A DNA stretch of 64,000 nt from Bradyrhizobium sp. OK095 (GTDB taxonomy: Bacteria > Pseudomonadota > Alphaproteobacteria > Rhizobiales > Xanthobacteraceae): the NCBI RefSeq assembly GCF_900109945.1, contig NZ_FOBX01000006.1:186001-250000 (forward strand), read 5' to 3'. The position numbers and the translations under genes are program-made. The notes under the pieces were generated by a model. It did not search any database and was not told where the DNA came from. It was given only the letters and a program-made list of their open reading frames with translations. Position 1 is the first letter of the stretch. Every line of letters starts with the position of its first letter. Positions 50,937 through 60,362 of the stretch are shown one piece after another.

Positions 50937-52007
50937 ATGGCACATAAAACTGAGACGAGCCCGGCGGGCGCCGAGTTGCTGCCCGTCGACCTGCGCAGCG
51001 ATACGGTCACCAAGCCGACCGAAGCGATGTATGCCCGCATGGCCTCGGCGTCGACCGGCGATGACGGGCTGGACGGTGATCCCACGGTTCAGGAGCTGGA
51101 GTCCGTCGCGGCTGCGGCGCTGGGCAAGGACGCCGGCCTGTTTGTGCCGAGCTGCACAATGGCCAATCTTCTGGCGACGCTGGCGCAGTCGGAGCGCAGC
51201 GAACAAATCGTGTTGGAATCGAATGCCCATATGTACACCTCCGAACGGGGAGCGGCGACATTCACCGGGCTGTTCTGCCTCGCTGTCGCCGGCACCGCCG
51301 GCGCGATGGACCTGAATTTGCTGGAGCACGCCCTCCAGAGCGACGGGCATAAGCTGAAGACCGCCCTTGTCGCGATGGAGACCTCGCACAACAATGCGAG
51401 CGGCGCCGTATTGCCGCTGGAGCATATGCAGGCCGTGCATGCCATGGCTTCGGCTCGTGGCGTCCCGGTGCATCTCGACGGAGCGCGGCTGTTCAACGCA
51501 GCCACTGCGCTCGAATTGGCGCCGGATCAGGTTGCGAGGCATTGCGACACGGTCTCCCTGTGTCTGTCGAAGGGCCTGAGCGCGCCGGCCGGTGCCGTAC
51601 TCGCCGGGCCGCGCGCCGTGATCGATCGGAGCCGCAAATTTCGCCGCATGCTGGGAGGCACGCAGCGCCAGATCGGCATCCTGGCCGCAGCCGGACTGGA
51701 AGCCGTTCAGGTCATGGGGGCGCGTCTGGCGGAGGATCACCGGCGTGCGCGAGTCCTGAGTGACGCGCTGAACGGGATGCATCCGAAGATCAGCGCGACA
51801 ATCCCGCAAACGAATATCGTGCAGGTTGATGTCTCTCTCTCCGGGCGTGACAGCGCCGCGTGGTCGGAGGCTCTGGAGAGGGCAGGTCTGAGGGCGAGGC
51901 CCTGGGGCAGGCATCGCTTGCGTTGTGTGACCCATCGCCATATCGTTGACGCGGATATTGATCGCGCGGTCATCGCATTTCGCACAGTGGCTGGAGCTTT
52001 GGTTTAG
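50937..52007 (+). CDS. Threonine aldolase family PLP enzyme
   Basis: A 356-residue protein of the beta-eliminating lyase family: DLRSDTVTKPTEAMYARMA opens, DGLDGDPTVQELE and ALVAMETSHNNASGAVLP follow, HLDGARLFNA holds the PLP-ring aspartate, and VSLCLSKGLSAPAGAVLAG the PLP lysine. It cleaves threonine or a beta-hydroxy amino acid to glycine and an aldehyde. Encoded with a binding protein and a divergent LysR, it probably degrades the imported compound. The ATG at 50937 is preferred over a TTG 15 bases earlier. Confidence 0.92.
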   Translation: MAHKTETSPAGAELLPVDLRSDTVTKPTEAMYARMASASTGDDGLDGDPTVQELESVAAAALGKDAGLFVPSCTMANLLATLAQSERSEQIVLESNAHMYTSERGAATFTGLFCLAVAGTAGAMDLNLLEHALQSDGHKLKTALVAMETSHNNASGAVLPLEHMQAVHAMASARGVPVHLDGARLFNAATALELAPDQVARHCDTVSLCLSKGLSAPAGAVLAGPRAVIDRSRKFRRMLGGTQRQIGILAAAGLEAVQVMGARLAEDHRRARVLSDALNGMHPKISATIPQTNIVQVDVSLSGRDSAAWSEALERAGLRARPWGRHRLRCVTHRHIVDADIDRAVIAFRTVAGALV

Positions 52008-52028
52008 AGCATCACGGCGGAGGATCGA

Positions 52029-52166
52029 ATGGCGTTGAAACCATTGGAATTGAGAGAGCTTACCCCGGAAGAAAGGGAGGCGCGTGAACGCGCGATCAAG
52101 AAAGCGAAGACAGTGGCCCAGAACGCCGTGAAGGTCGGCCCATTGAAGAAAAAGAAGAAGATTTAA
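52029..52166 (+). CDS. Small highly charged protein, 45 residues
   Basis: A 45-residue frame beginning MALKPLELRELTPEEREARE and ending in a Lys-rich tail (LKKKKKI). GGAGG lies six bases before the ATG, and the gene begins 21 bases after the threonine aldolase stop, so it looks translated in that operon. The centre should be a charged amphipathic helix. I recognise no family. It is too short for most gene finders. Confidence 0.62.
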   Translation: MALKPLELRELTPEEREARERAIKKAKTVAQNAVKVGPLKKKKKI

Positions 52167-52222
52167 GCAACACAATCCCTAAACCAAATGTACCCGCGCC
52201 CAGGAATGACTGTGGCTGTGAA

Positions 52223-53473
52223 TTAGCTGATCACCCCCACCACCGCGCCCATCAGACACGTCGTCAGGGTGCCCGATACGATCGACTTCAGCCCGAGCGC
52301 GTTGATCTCGTCGCGCCGCTCCGGCGCCATCACACCCAAGCCGCCGATCATGATGCCGAGGCTGGCGAAATTGGCGAAGCCGCACATCGCATAGAGCATG
52401 ATCAGGCGCGAGCGCGGATCGATCGTGCCGGGCGGTAGCTTTGAAAAGTCGACATAGGCGATCAGTTCGTTGAGCACTGTCTTGGTGCCCATCAGGCTGC
52501 CTGCCGTCACCGCCTGGTCCCACGGCAATCCCATCAGCCAGCACACCGGCGCCATTACGAGGCCGAGCAGGCGCTGCAGCGAGATCGCGGCGCCGCCGAT
52601 ATCAGGCAGCAGGCCGAGAACGGCGTTGACGAGATAGACCAGCGCCACCAGCACCAGCAGCATCGCGACGATGTTGATCAGCAGCTCGATCCCCGCGCCG
52701 GTCCCTTTGACGATCGCATCCATCGTGCTGGAGACTTCCATCTCGGGATCTTCCAGCGCGCCGCCGGTACGCTTGTCGGATGTCTCGGGGACCATGATCA
52801 GACTGATGAGGATCGCGGCCGGTGCGCCCAGCACGGAGGCGATGACGAAATGCGCGGGCGCATCGGGGATGAGGGGCGCCAGCAGCGTCGCATAGAGCAC
52901 CAACACGGTGCCGGCGATGCCGGCCATGCCGCCGGTCATCACCAGAAACAACTCGCTGCGTGACATCTGCGCCAGATATGGCCGCACGAACAGCGGCGCT
53001 TCGACCATGCCGAGGAAGATGTTGGCGGCGGTCGAGAGGCCCACGGCGCCGCCGACGCCCAGCGTCCGCTCCAGCAGCCAGGCCATGCCGCGCACGATTG
53101 GCGGCAGCACCCGCCAATAGAACAGCAGCGTCGTCAGCACGCTCATCACCAGCACGATCGGCAGCGCTTGGAACGCCAGGATGAAATCGGCGCCCGGCAC
53201 TTTGACGTCGAAGGGCAGGGTACCGCCGCCGACATAGCCGAACACGAAGGAGGAGCCGGCGCGCGACGCCGCCGAGATCGCGCCGACCGCGTCGTTGATA
53301 GCGCCGAACGCGCGCGCGACGAACGGCACTTTCAACAACACGATCGCGGTGACGAAGGTCGCGACGAGGCCGATTGCCGCCTGCCGCAACGACACGGCGC
53401 GTCGATTCTCCGCCAACGCGTAGGCGATCGCCAGCAATGCGAAAACGCCGAGTGTCGATTGCAGCCGCAGCAT
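52223..53473 (-). CDS. NupC/CNT-type concentrative nucleoside transporter
   Basis: A 416-residue membrane protein of the concentrative nucleoside transporter family. Family marks are GSSFVFGYVG, FQALPIVLVMSVLTTLLFYW, EAPLFVRPYL, TGGMAGIAGTVLVLYA, GTKTVLNELIAY and YAMCGFANFASLGIMIGGLG. It imports nucleosides with protons or sodium. The ATG at 53473 starts the first helix; the frame is open upstream. It stands alone. Confidence 0.93.
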   Translation of the reverse strand: MLRLQSTLGVFALLAIAYALAENRRAVSLRQAAIGLVATFVTAIVLLKVPFVARAFGAINDAVGAISAASRAGSSFVFGYVGGGTLPFDVKVPGADFILAFQALPIVLVMSVLTTLLFYWRVLPPIVRGMAWLLERTLGVGGAVGLSTAANIFLGMVEAPLFVRPYLAQMSRSELFLVMTGGMAGIAGTVLVLYATLLAPLIPDAPAHFVIASVLGAPAAILISLIMVPETSDKRTGGALEDPEMEVSSTMDAIVKGTGAGIELLINIVAMLLVLVALVYLVNAVLGLLPDIGGAAISLQRLLGLVMAPVCWLMGLPWDQAVTAGSLMGTKTVLNELIAYVDFSKLPPGTIDPRSRLIMLYAMCGFANFASLGIMIGGLGVMAPERRDEINALGLKSIVSGTLTTCLMGAVVGVIS

Positions 53474-53628
53474 GATGTCCCCAAACCTCCAATGATTATG
53501 GCCGCGCCTGCGTTGCAAAGGCAATGCCGGAAGGCCCTAGGCGCCGCCCGCTGTTGACAAGCCGGTCTGTGTCAGCCACCCGGGACGCACGTCCATGGGA
53601 GCGACGGTCAGGGGTGACCCAACAGGCG

Positions 53629-54867
53629 ATGTCAGAGCAGCCAATAGCAGCGAATCCGCCGGTGACCGCCGGCGAGCTCCTCGCCCACCGCGCCTTCCTG
53701 TTCTTCCTGCTATCGCGCAGCCTGTCGCGCTTCTCCAGCCAGATCGCGGCGGTTGCGATCGGCTGGCAAATCTACGACCTCACCGGCTCGGCCTTCGACC
53801 TCGGCATGGTCGGCCTCGTGCAATTTCTGCCCACCGCGCTGCTGGTGTTCGTCGCCGGCCACGCCGCCGACCGTTTCGAGCGCAAGCGCGTGGTCCAGCT
53901 CTGCCAGCTCGTGGAAGCGGCGACCGCGCTCTATCTCGCCATCATCACCTATCTCGGCGCGGTCAGCGAGGTGCAGATCTTCATCGCGACCTTCGTGCTC
54001 GGCATTGCCGGCGCCTTCGAGAGCCCGACCACCGCAGCGCTGCTGCCGGCGATCGCGCCGCAGGGATCGCTCCAGCGCGCCACCGCCGTCTCCAGCGGCG
54101 CGGCGCAAGTCGCGACCATCACCGGGCCAGCGCTCGGCGGCTTCGCCTATGCGATCGCGCCGCATCTCGCCTATGCCCTGATGCTGCTGTTCTGGATTTT
54201 CGGGATGATTTTGACCGGCTTCATCCGGCCACGGCCCCAGGCTGTCGCCAAAGCGGGGACGGACTCGGACAACATCTTTGCTGGCGTTCGCTTCATCCGC
54301 AGCAATCCGGCGATCCTCGGCACCATCTCGCTCGATCTGTTCGCGGTGCTGTTCGGTGGCGTCACCGCGCTGCTGCCGATCTATGCCCGCGACATCCTCC
54401 AGACCGGCCCGATGGGGCTCGGGATCTTGCGCGCCGCGCCCGCGGTCGGCGCGTTGGCGATGACTATGGTGCTGGCGCGTCACGCCATCTCGCGGCATGT
54501 GGGATTGCGCATGTTCCAGGCGGTGATCGTGTTCGGAATTGCCACCGTTGTGTTCGCGCTGTCGTCGTGGATGTGGCTGTCGGTACTGTCGCTGGCGATC
54601 CTCGGCGCGGCCGACACGATCAGCGTGGTGATCCGCTTCTCGCTGGTGCAGCTGGCCACGCCCGACGAGATGCGCGGCCGGGTGGGGGCGGTGAATTTCC
54701 TCTTTATCAATGCCTCCAACCAGCTCGGCCAGTTCGAGAGCGGCGTAGCGGCGGCCCTGTTCGGCGCCATGCCCGCGGCCGTGCTCGGCGGCGTCTGCAC
54801 GGTCGCGGTCGCGCTGCTGTGGATGAAGCTGTTTCCCAGCCTGCGGCGGGTTGAGACGCTGGAATAG
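53629..54867 (+). CDS. MFS exporter, EntS/MFS_3 type
   Basis: A 412-residue transporter with 12 predicted helices. AHRAFLFFLLSRSLSRFSSQIAAVAIGWQIYDLTGSAFDLGMVGLVQFLP opens, and AGHAADRFERKRVV is the loop motif; both match the enterobactin-exporter-like group. It probably exports a siderophore or drug, but no siderophore gene is near. Either ATG 53629 or an upstream GTG (53614) could start it. Confidence 0.9.
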   Translation: MSEQPIAANPPVTAGELLAHRAFLFFLLSRSLSRFSSQIAAVAIGWQIYDLTGSAFDLGMVGLVQFLPTALLVFVAGHAADRFERKRVVQLCQLVEAATALYLAIITYLGAVSEVQIFIATFVLGIAGAFESPTTAALLPAIAPQGSLQRATAVSSGAAQVATITGPALGGFAYAIAPHLAYALMLLFWIFGMILTGFIRPRPQAVAKAGTDSDNIFAGVRFIRSNPAILGTISLDLFAVLFGGVTALLPIYARDILQTGPMGLGILRAAPAVGALAMTMVLARHAISRHVGLRMFQAVIVFGIATVVFALSSWMWLSVLSLAILGAADTISVVIRFSLVQLATPDEMRGRVGAVNFLFINASNQLGQFESGVAAALFGAMPAAVLGGVCTVAVALLWMKLFPSLRRVETLE

Positions 54868-54886
54868 AGAGCTCCGCTCTCTCCCC

Positions 54887-54966
54887 CGTCATTGCGAGCG
54901 CAGCGAAGCAATCCAGAATCTCGCCGCGGCGGCAGCCTGGATTGCTTCGCTGCGCTCGCAATGACG
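54887..54966. repeat. Near-perfect inverted palindromic repeat (CGTCATTGCGAG family)
   Basis: The first 31 bases, beginning CGTCATTGCGAGCGCAGCGA, match the reverse complement of the last 31 at 30 positions, with an 18-base centre. It follows the MFS gene and could form a very stable hairpin that ends its transcript. Confidence 0.92.
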
Positions 54967-55073
54967 ATTGTTGAGATAGCGCGCGGACTTAACTCGCGTC
55001 ACCCCGCCTGCCGGCAACAATAGGCGTCCTCTTGACGCCTACTGTGCATGGGGTTGTTTTCGCAGTTTTTAGT

Positions 55074-55832
55074 TCAGCCGCGTCCGACGAACGGCATCTT
55101 GCTCGCCATCACCGTCATGGTCAGCACGTTGGCATCGAGCGGCAGGCCGGCCATGTAGGCGACGGCATCGCCGACCGCCTTGGCGTCCATGCGCGGCTCC
55201 TGCATCATCTTGCCGTCGGCCTGCATCACGCCGGGGCCGGCGACCATGCGATCAGTCATCGGCGTTGCCGCATTGCCGATGTCGACCTGGCCGACCGCGA
55301 TGTCGTACATGCGGCCGTCGAGGTTGGAGGCCTTGGTCAGGCCGGTGATGGCGTGCTTGGTCGAGGTATAGGCCGCCGAGAACGGCCGCGGCGCATGCGC
55401 CGAGATCGAGCCGTTGTTGATGATGCGGCCGCCGCGCGGCGTCTGGTCCTTCATGATGCGGAAGGCGTGCTGGGTGCACAGGAACGGGCCGGTGAGATTG
55501 GTGTTCACCACCGCCTGCCACTGCTCGAGGCTGAGGTCCTCGAAATTGACAGGCGGCGCGCCCATGCCGGCATTGTTGAACAGCACGTCGAGCCGGCCAT
55601 AGGTCGACTTCACCTTGTCGAACAGCGCGGCGATCGAGTCGGGCTTGGTCATGTCGGCGGTGACGCACAGGCTCTTGCCGGCGGGGCCGAGCTTCGCGGT
55701 CTCCTCGAGCATATCGGGCCGGCGGCCGACCAGCACCACGGTGAAGCCGGTGTTCATCAGCGCCAGCGATGCGGCGCGCCCGACACCGGTGCCGGCGCCC
55801 GTCACCACTGCGATCTTGTTTGCTTCACTCAT
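55074..55832 (-). CDS. SDR-family oxidoreductase
   Basis: A 252-residue short-chain dehydrogenase: VVTGAGTGVGRAASLAL binds NAD(P), FNNAGMG is the coenzyme motif, NNGSISA and YTSTKHAI provide Ser, Tyr and Lys. It lies 34 bases after the Anbu gene on the same strand, with a ribosome site AGGA before its ATG, so it may be the last gene of the Anbu transcript. Its substrate is unknown. Confidence 0.9.
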   Translation of the reverse strand: MSEANKIAVVTGAGTGVGRAASLALMNTGFTVVLVGRRPDMLEETAKLGPAGKSLCVTADMTKPDSIAALFDKVKSTYGRLDVLFNNAGMGAPPVNFEDLSLEQWQAVVNTNLTGPFLCTQHAFRIMKDQTPRGGRIINNGSISAHAPRPFSAAYTSTKHAITGLTKASNLDGRMYDIAVGQVDIGNAATPMTDRMVAGPGVMQADGKMMQEPRMDAKAVGDAVAYMAGLPLDANVLTMTVMASKMPFVGRG

Positions 55833-55866
55833 CGTTTCCTGCCTTCTCTCTTCAAGTTTTTGGCTG

Positions 55867-56625
55867 TCAGGTTTTGGGTTCTTTTTCGTTCTTGTAGGGC
55901 GGCCGCGGAATGTTCTGATGCGCGGCGCGCAAGGCCGCCGACCAGCGCGAGCGCAGATCGTGGAAATAGGGCTCGCCCGCCTCGATGCGATGGTTGAGAT
56001 CGGCATCGCAGGCATCCGCCCGCACCACCAGCACGTCGATCGGGAGACCGACGCCGAGATTGGACCGCATGGTCGAGTCCATCGAGATCAGGCCGGTCTT
56101 CAGCGCCTCGTAGAGCTCGACGTCGTAATGCATGGCGCGGTCGAGCACCGGCTTGCCGTATTTGTGCTCGCCGATCTGCAGGTAGGGCGTGTCGGTGGTG
56201 CACTCGATGAAATTGCCTGCCGTGTAGACCATGAACAGGCGCATCCGTGCGCCCTTGATCTGGCCGCCGAACAGGAAGGAGACGTCGAACGACACGTCCT
56301 CGGATTTCAGCGCCGGGCCTTCAGTGGCGTGTACCGCCCGGATCGCCCGGCCGATGCGCTGTGCGGCCTGGAACATGGTCGGCGCGTTCATCAGCGTCTC
56401 GATGTCGCCCGTGTTGGGGTCCTCGAGGCCTTCGGTCAGCGTCGACAGCACCGACTGGCTGATGGCGAGGTTACCCGCGCTGGCGATCGCCATGATGCGG
56501 TCGCCCGGCTTGGAGAAGATGTGCAGCTTGCGGAAGGTCGAGACATTGTCGAGGCCGGCATTGGTGCGGGTATCGGCGATCATCACCAGACCGTCCCGAA
56601 CCAGAATTCCGCAGCAATAGGTCAT
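55867..56625 (-). CDS. anbu: Anbu, proteasome-like peptidase
   Basis: A 252-residue Ntn-hydrolase of the Anbu family (ancestral beta-type proteasome relative). MTYCCGILVRDGLVMIADTR and TNAGLDNVSTFRKLHIF are its hallmarks; removal of Met1 would expose Thr as the catalytic N-terminus, and the Asp in MIADTR and a Lys in RKLHIF fit the active site. Known Anbu proteins form an open helical ring. The family is usually encoded with ATP-grasp, alpha-E and transglutaminase-like proteins, all present upstream here. The start at 56625 is fixed by the conserved N-terminus. Confidence 0.93.
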   Translation of the reverse strand: MTYCCGILVRDGLVMIADTRTNAGLDNVSTFRKLHIFSKPGDRIMAIASAGNLAISQSVLSTLTEGLEDPNTGDIETLMNAPTMFQAAQRIGRAIRAVHATEGPALKSEDVSFDVSFLFGGQIKGARMRLFMVYTAGNFIECTTDTPYLQIGEHKYGKPVLDRAMHYDVELYEALKTGLISMDSTMRSNLGVGLPIDVLVVRADACDADLNHRIEAGEPYFHDLRSRWSAALRAAHQNIPRPPYKNEKEPKT

Positions 56626-56732
56626 TTCCGGTCCCCGAACGCGTTTGCGCGGAATTACTAGCCAATTTCCGGGAGGCATGAAACCCCCGATTACCGGGGG
56701 GAGCATGCATCGATGGGGAGGGAAGGCCTGTC

Positions 56733-57140
56733 TTATTCAGGGCCGTCGACGAGAAAAGCTGCGTCGACGGGGACGCCGAGCGCCGTGACCAGCCGGTTGG
56801 TCTCCGCGGCCATGCCGACGATGGCGAGCAGTTCGCCATATTCGGCCTCGGTCATGCCCTTGGCCCGTGCGGCGGCGGTGTGGGAGTGGATGCAATAGCT
56901 GCAGCCATGCGCGATCGAAACCGCGACATAGAGCATCTCCTTGACCTTGGGATCGAGCGCCCCCGGCGCCATCACCTCCTTGATGCTCTCCCAGGTCCGC
57001 CGCAGCGTCTTCGGATCGTGCGCCAGCGCGCGCCAGAAATTGTTGACGAAGTCCGACTTCCGGACTTTGCGGATGTCGTCGAAAACGGCGCGCGCCTCGC
57101 TGGAGAGTTCATCGTAGGAAAGCAGCTTTACGGTCGCCAT
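56733..57140 (-). CDS. AhpD-like CMD-family protein
   Basis: A 135-residue carboxymuconolactone decarboxylase-family protein: EMLYVAVSIAHGCSYCIHSHTAAARAKGMT carries the CxxC and following His pair that give AhpD-type proteins peroxidase or disulfide-reductase activity. It lies between the flavin enzyme gene and Anbu on the same strand. It may keep a thiol or flavin partner reduced; the true substrate is unknown. Confidence 0.9.
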   Translation of the reverse strand: MATVKLLSYDELSSEARAVFDDIRKVRKSDFVNNFWRALAHDPKTLRRTWESIKEVMAPGALDPKVKEMLYVAVSIAHGCSYCIHSHTAAARAKGMTEAEYGELLAIVGMAAETNRLVTALGVPVDAAFLVDGPE

Positions 57141-57196
57141 GGGGGGTACCTCGCAGGGTCTGGTCTGACCCTGCGATTGTAGCACGGCTGACGCGA

Positions 57197-58396
57197 TCAG
57201 CCGGCCTGGTCGGCGGAGTGGCGCAAGGCCAGCTTGCCGACGTCGACATATAGCCTCTGCTGCGCGTGAGCATGCTGGGCACCGACGTGGAGGTCGCGCA
57301 GGCGCCGCTGCAGCGGCGAGCTGTCGTAGACTGCGCTGCTTCCCGCCAGCGCAAAACAGGCATCCGCGATGCTGACACAGGTCGTGGCGAGCCAGACCGC
57401 GGACCCGGACCCCTCGATCATGACGTCATCGTCGTTCAGCGTACCGGCCAGCGCGCGACGCCAGTGGCTGGCGACCTGGACCTCGTGAAACGCCTGCGCA
57501 GCCCTGAGGTTGGCGGAAATCCGGCCGAGTTCGTACTGGAACGTCTCGGACTCCCGCATCGGCACGGCCGCATATAATTGCTGCTTTCCGGTATGGGCGA
57601 GCGCGAGCAGGTCGTCGACAGTGCCCTCGGCCATGCTGAGCGAAAATGCCCCGTGCAGCAATGGCAGCCATTGCCGCAGCGTCTGATACAGCGGCCCCGA
57701 CATGCGGGGAGCCGCGTCGAGATCGAAGACATGGGTCTCGGGAACCAGCCGCTCCCGCAGCGCGATGTGATGGCTGCCGGTGCCCTTGAGCCCGGCCGCG
57801 TGCCAGGTGTCCTCGATCTCCCAATCGCGCGCCGGCAGCGCTACGGCGCGAAGCTGCGGCTTGCCGTGCGGGCCGGGGATCGGCTTGCCATTTTCGGTGA
57901 CGATGCAGAACCCGCCGATCCATTCGGCATGCGTGCAAGAGCTGGCGAACGGCCATCGGCCCTTGACGCGATAGCCGCCCGACACACGCTCCGCCGTTCC
58001 GGCCGGCTGGGAGGAGCCGCAGATCGCGACATCGGGTCCATCCTGATACATCTGCTGATACAATTCAGGGCGCGCCGCTGCGGCGAAAAGGGCTCCGATT
58101 CCGCCGACAATCGAGATCCAGCCGATCGAGCCGTCGAGACGAGTCAGGGCCTTGATGACCTCCAGTCCAGCCGGAAAATCGAGCTCCAGCCCGCCATGGC
58201 TCCGCGGTACGAACATCCGAAAGAGTCCGATCGACCGCAGCCGCTCCACCAGGTCGGGAGGGACATGGCGCGCAGCTTCGATTTCAGCAGCGCGTGCCGT
58301 GATCTCTGGAGCCAGCTCCCGGATCTCCGCAAGCATGCGCTCGTGGGGATCACGCAGCGGCAGGGAACGCTTGCCGATTTTTTCTTGAAGCTGCAT
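57197..58396 (-). CDS. Flavin-dependent monooxygenase-like acyl-CoA dehydrogenase family protein
   Basis: A 399-residue protein with the acyl-CoA dehydrogenase fold but closest to the two-component monooxygenases HsaA/DszC/HpaB: FVPRSHGGLELDFPAGLEVIKALTRLDGSIGWI, GGYRVKGRWPFASSCTHAEW and a C-terminal helical domain. It lacks an obvious catalytic Glu for acyl-CoA oxidation, consistent with a monooxygenase. Such enzymes need a separate flavin reductase, not seen nearby. It sits inside the Anbu gene set, 101 bases after the transglutaminase gene. Confidence 0.85.
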   Translation of the reverse strand: MQLQEKIGKRSLPLRDPHERMLAEIRELAPEITARAAEIEAARHVPPDLVERLRSIGLFRMFVPRSHGGLELDFPAGLEVIKALTRLDGSIGWISIVGGIGALFAAAARPELYQQMYQDGPDVAICGSSQPAGTAERVSGGYRVKGRWPFASSCTHAEWIGGFCIVTENGKPIPGPHGKPQLRAVALPARDWEIEDTWHAAGLKGTGSHHIALRERLVPETHVFDLDAAPRMSGPLYQTLRQWLPLLHGAFSLSMAEGTVDDLLALAHTGKQQLYAAVPMRESETFQYELGRISANLRAAQAFHEVQVASHWRRALAGTLNDDDVMIEGSGSAVWLATTCVSIADACFALAGSSAVYDSSPLQRRLRDLHVGAQHAHAQQRLYVDVGKLALRHSADQAG

Positions 58397-58497
58397 CTGT
58401 CTTGACCTCTGTTGCGGGTAACGGATCGCAACGGAGGTTGGACAGCGGGCGCTACGGGGTGGTTTCAGGGCGGCGGTCGCGGGTTACGGCTGTAACG

Positions 58498-59346
58498 CTA
58501 GCTCTGCCGCTGGGACTGCGATTGCGACTGGCCGCCGCGGCCGGCCTGCTCGACCTTGACGGCCACCGACAGCGTCTCGGCGCCGCCGCCATAGCGGGTG
58601 CCGCGCACGGGAGCTGCGCCGAGATAATCGAGCCCGATCGCGACGCGAACATGGGCGTCGGTGGCACAGATGCTGTTGGCGGGATCGAAGCCGACCCAGC
58701 CGAGACCGTCAACATAGGCTTCCACCCAGGCATGGCCGGCGTCCTGGTGCACCGTGCCGTCGGACCGCAGGAAGTGACCGGAGACGAAGCGCGCCGGCAC
58801 GCCGCCGGTGCGGGCGCAGGCGATGAAGATATGCGCGTAGTCCTGGCAGACGCCGCGCTTGAGCGTGAACGCTTCGGCCGCCGACGTGCCGCTGTTGGTC
58901 GGGTCCTCGTCGAAGGTCATGTGATCGCTGATTTGCGACATCAGCGTGTGGAGGAAGCCGAGCTTGTCGCTCTCGGCCTCGCTGCGCAACTGCCGTGCGA
59001 CCGCCATCATCGCCGGATTGACGGTGGTGAGGTCGGTGGAACGCAAAAACATGTCGGCCGGAAAGCGCTCGTCGGCGCCGCGCAGCACGCCACCGGTGTC
59101 GTGGGTCTCGATCAGGCCCTCGGCGGTGATCTTGATGTCGCTGACGGGCCCGCATGACAGCACATGGGTGACGTTGCCGAAGGCGTCCTCATGGGTGTCG
59201 AGCCTGGTGTCGGTCGAGACGTCGATTTGCCACTCCGCCACATATTGCCCGTCATGGCTGCACGGCGTCATGCGCAGAATCTGGATCACGCTCGTGGCCG
59301 CCGGCTCGTAGCGATAGGTCGTGGTGTGCAGGATTCGCAGGCGCAT
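58498..59346 (-). CDS. Transglutaminase-like protein of the Anbu set
   Basis: A 282-residue protein: an N-terminal Bact_transglu_N domain (LRILHTTTYRYEPAATSVIQILRMTP) and a transglutaminase/protease core with catalytic Cys in RGVCQDYAHIF, His in AGHAWVEAYV and Asp in VGFDPANS. It probably cleaves or forms an isopeptide-type bond. It follows the alpha-E gene with a palindromic repeat in the gap. The start at 59346 is the family's usual one. The C-terminal tail is a run of Ser-Gln pairs. Confidence 0.92.
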   Translation of the reverse strand: MRLRILHTTTYRYEPAATSVIQILRMTPCSHDGQYVAEWQIDVSTDTRLDTHEDAFGNVTHVLSCGPVSDIKITAEGLIETHDTGGVLRGADERFPADMFLRSTDLTTVNPAMMAVARQLRSEAESDKLGFLHTLMSQISDHMTFDEDPTNSGTSAAEAFTLKRGVCQDYAHIFIACARTGGVPARFVSGHFLRSDGTVHQDAGHAWVEAYVDGLGWVGFDPANSICATDAHVRVAIGLDYLGAAPVRGTRYGGGAETLSVAVKVEQAGRGGQSQSQSQRQS

Positions 59347-59364
59347 GGTGGACCGTTGTTCTGG

Positions 59365-59408
59365 CGTCATCATTCCGGTTTCGCCCCGCGGGCGCTCCGG
59401 GATGACGG
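59365..59408. repeat. Palindromic repeat between alpha-E and transglutaminase genes
   Basis: CGTCATCATTCCGG at the left mirrors CTCCGGGATGACGG at the right with a GC-rich centre. Sited inside the operon, it could adjust the amount of the downstream proteins. Confidence 0.7.
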
Positions 59409-59413
59409 CAGTA

Positions 59414-60358
59414 TCAGATCAAATACTGCTTCGTGATGATTTCGCCCAGCCTGGAATTGTCCGAGATGAATTCCTGAATGAATTCATGCACGCCATGCTG
59501 GAAAATGTCGTTCATATTGCTGTGTTCGAGCCGGTTGCGGATGCCGCGGGCGTGGCGCTGGGCGGGGCCCTGGCGGCCATAGGCGACGCCGATCTGGTCG
59601 AGGTTACGCGTGAGATTGTCGTAGCAGCTCGCAAGCGAGCGCGGCAGCGTGCCGTTGAGGATGAGCAGATCCGCGACCAGCCAGGGTTTCAGCGTCTCGC
59701 GATAGACCCAGTGATAGGCCGTCAGCGCCGACACCGAGCGCAGGATCGAGCTCCACTGATAGAAGTCGAGCGGGCCGCCGACATGCTCTTCCTCGGGCAG
59801 CAGCACATGGTACTTCACATCGAGGATGCGTGCCGTGTTGTCGGCGCGCTCCAGGTGCAGGCCGAGCCGCGAGAACCAGTAGGCGTCGTTGCGCAGCATG
59901 GTGCGGTAGGCCGAACCGTCGAAGCGCAGCGAGGTCTCCTGCACGAAGCGCAGGAATTTTGCGAGATCCTCGCGCGTCGAGGTGCCCTTGCTCCAGACCT
60001 CCTGCAATTCGATCCAGGCCGAGTTGATGGTGTCCCACATCTCGCTGGTGAGCGCGGTGCGCACTGAACGCGAGTTCAGCCGCGCCGCCTCGATGCAGTT
60101 CCGGATCGAGGACGGGTTGTCGGCTGAGAACGAGAGGTAGTCGACGACGTTACGTTCGTTGGCTTCCTCGTAGGTCTGATAGAAGCTGGTGGCGACGCCG
60201 GCGGTGAGAAGTGCCGAGTCCCATTCATTGGTCTTGCCGATATAGGCGGCGGGGAGCGCGGTGACGCGCAGCGTCGCATCGATGGTGCGCGCGAGATACT
60301 CGGCCCGTTCGACGTAGCGGGCGAGCCAGTAGAGGTTTTCGGCGGTACGCGACAGCAT
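59414..60358 (-). CDS. Alpha-E domain protein
   Basis: A 314-residue all-helical protein of the alpha-E family: opens MLSRTAENLYWLARYVERAE, with SFSADNPSSI, YWFSRLGLHLERADNTARIL and SVSALTAYHWVYR along the chain. The function is unproven; it always accompanies the ATP-grasp partner and is thought to form part of a peptide-ligating or tagging enzyme. It lies four bases after the ATP-grasp gene. Confidence 0.93.
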   Translation of the reverse strand: MLSRTAENLYWLARYVERAEYLARTIDATLRVTALPAAYIGKTNEWDSALLTAGVATSFYQTYEEANERNVVDYLSFSADNPSSIRNCIEAARLNSRSVRTALTSEMWDTINSAWIELQEVWSKGTSTREDLAKFLRFVQETSLRFDGSAYRTMLRNDAYWFSRLGLHLERADNTARILDVKYHVLLPEEEHVGGPLDFYQWSSILRSVSALTAYHWVYRETLKPWLVADLLILNGTLPRSLASCYDNLTRNLDQIGVAYGRQGPAQRHARGIRNRLEHSNMNDIFQHGVHEFIQEFISDNSRLGEIITKQYLI

Positions 60359-60362
60359 CTCT

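Noticed and set aside
54887..54966. Long inverted repeat as an insertion-sequence end
   Set aside because: No transposase lies beside it, and the element is only 80 bases with a short centre; it fits the palindromic repeat families.
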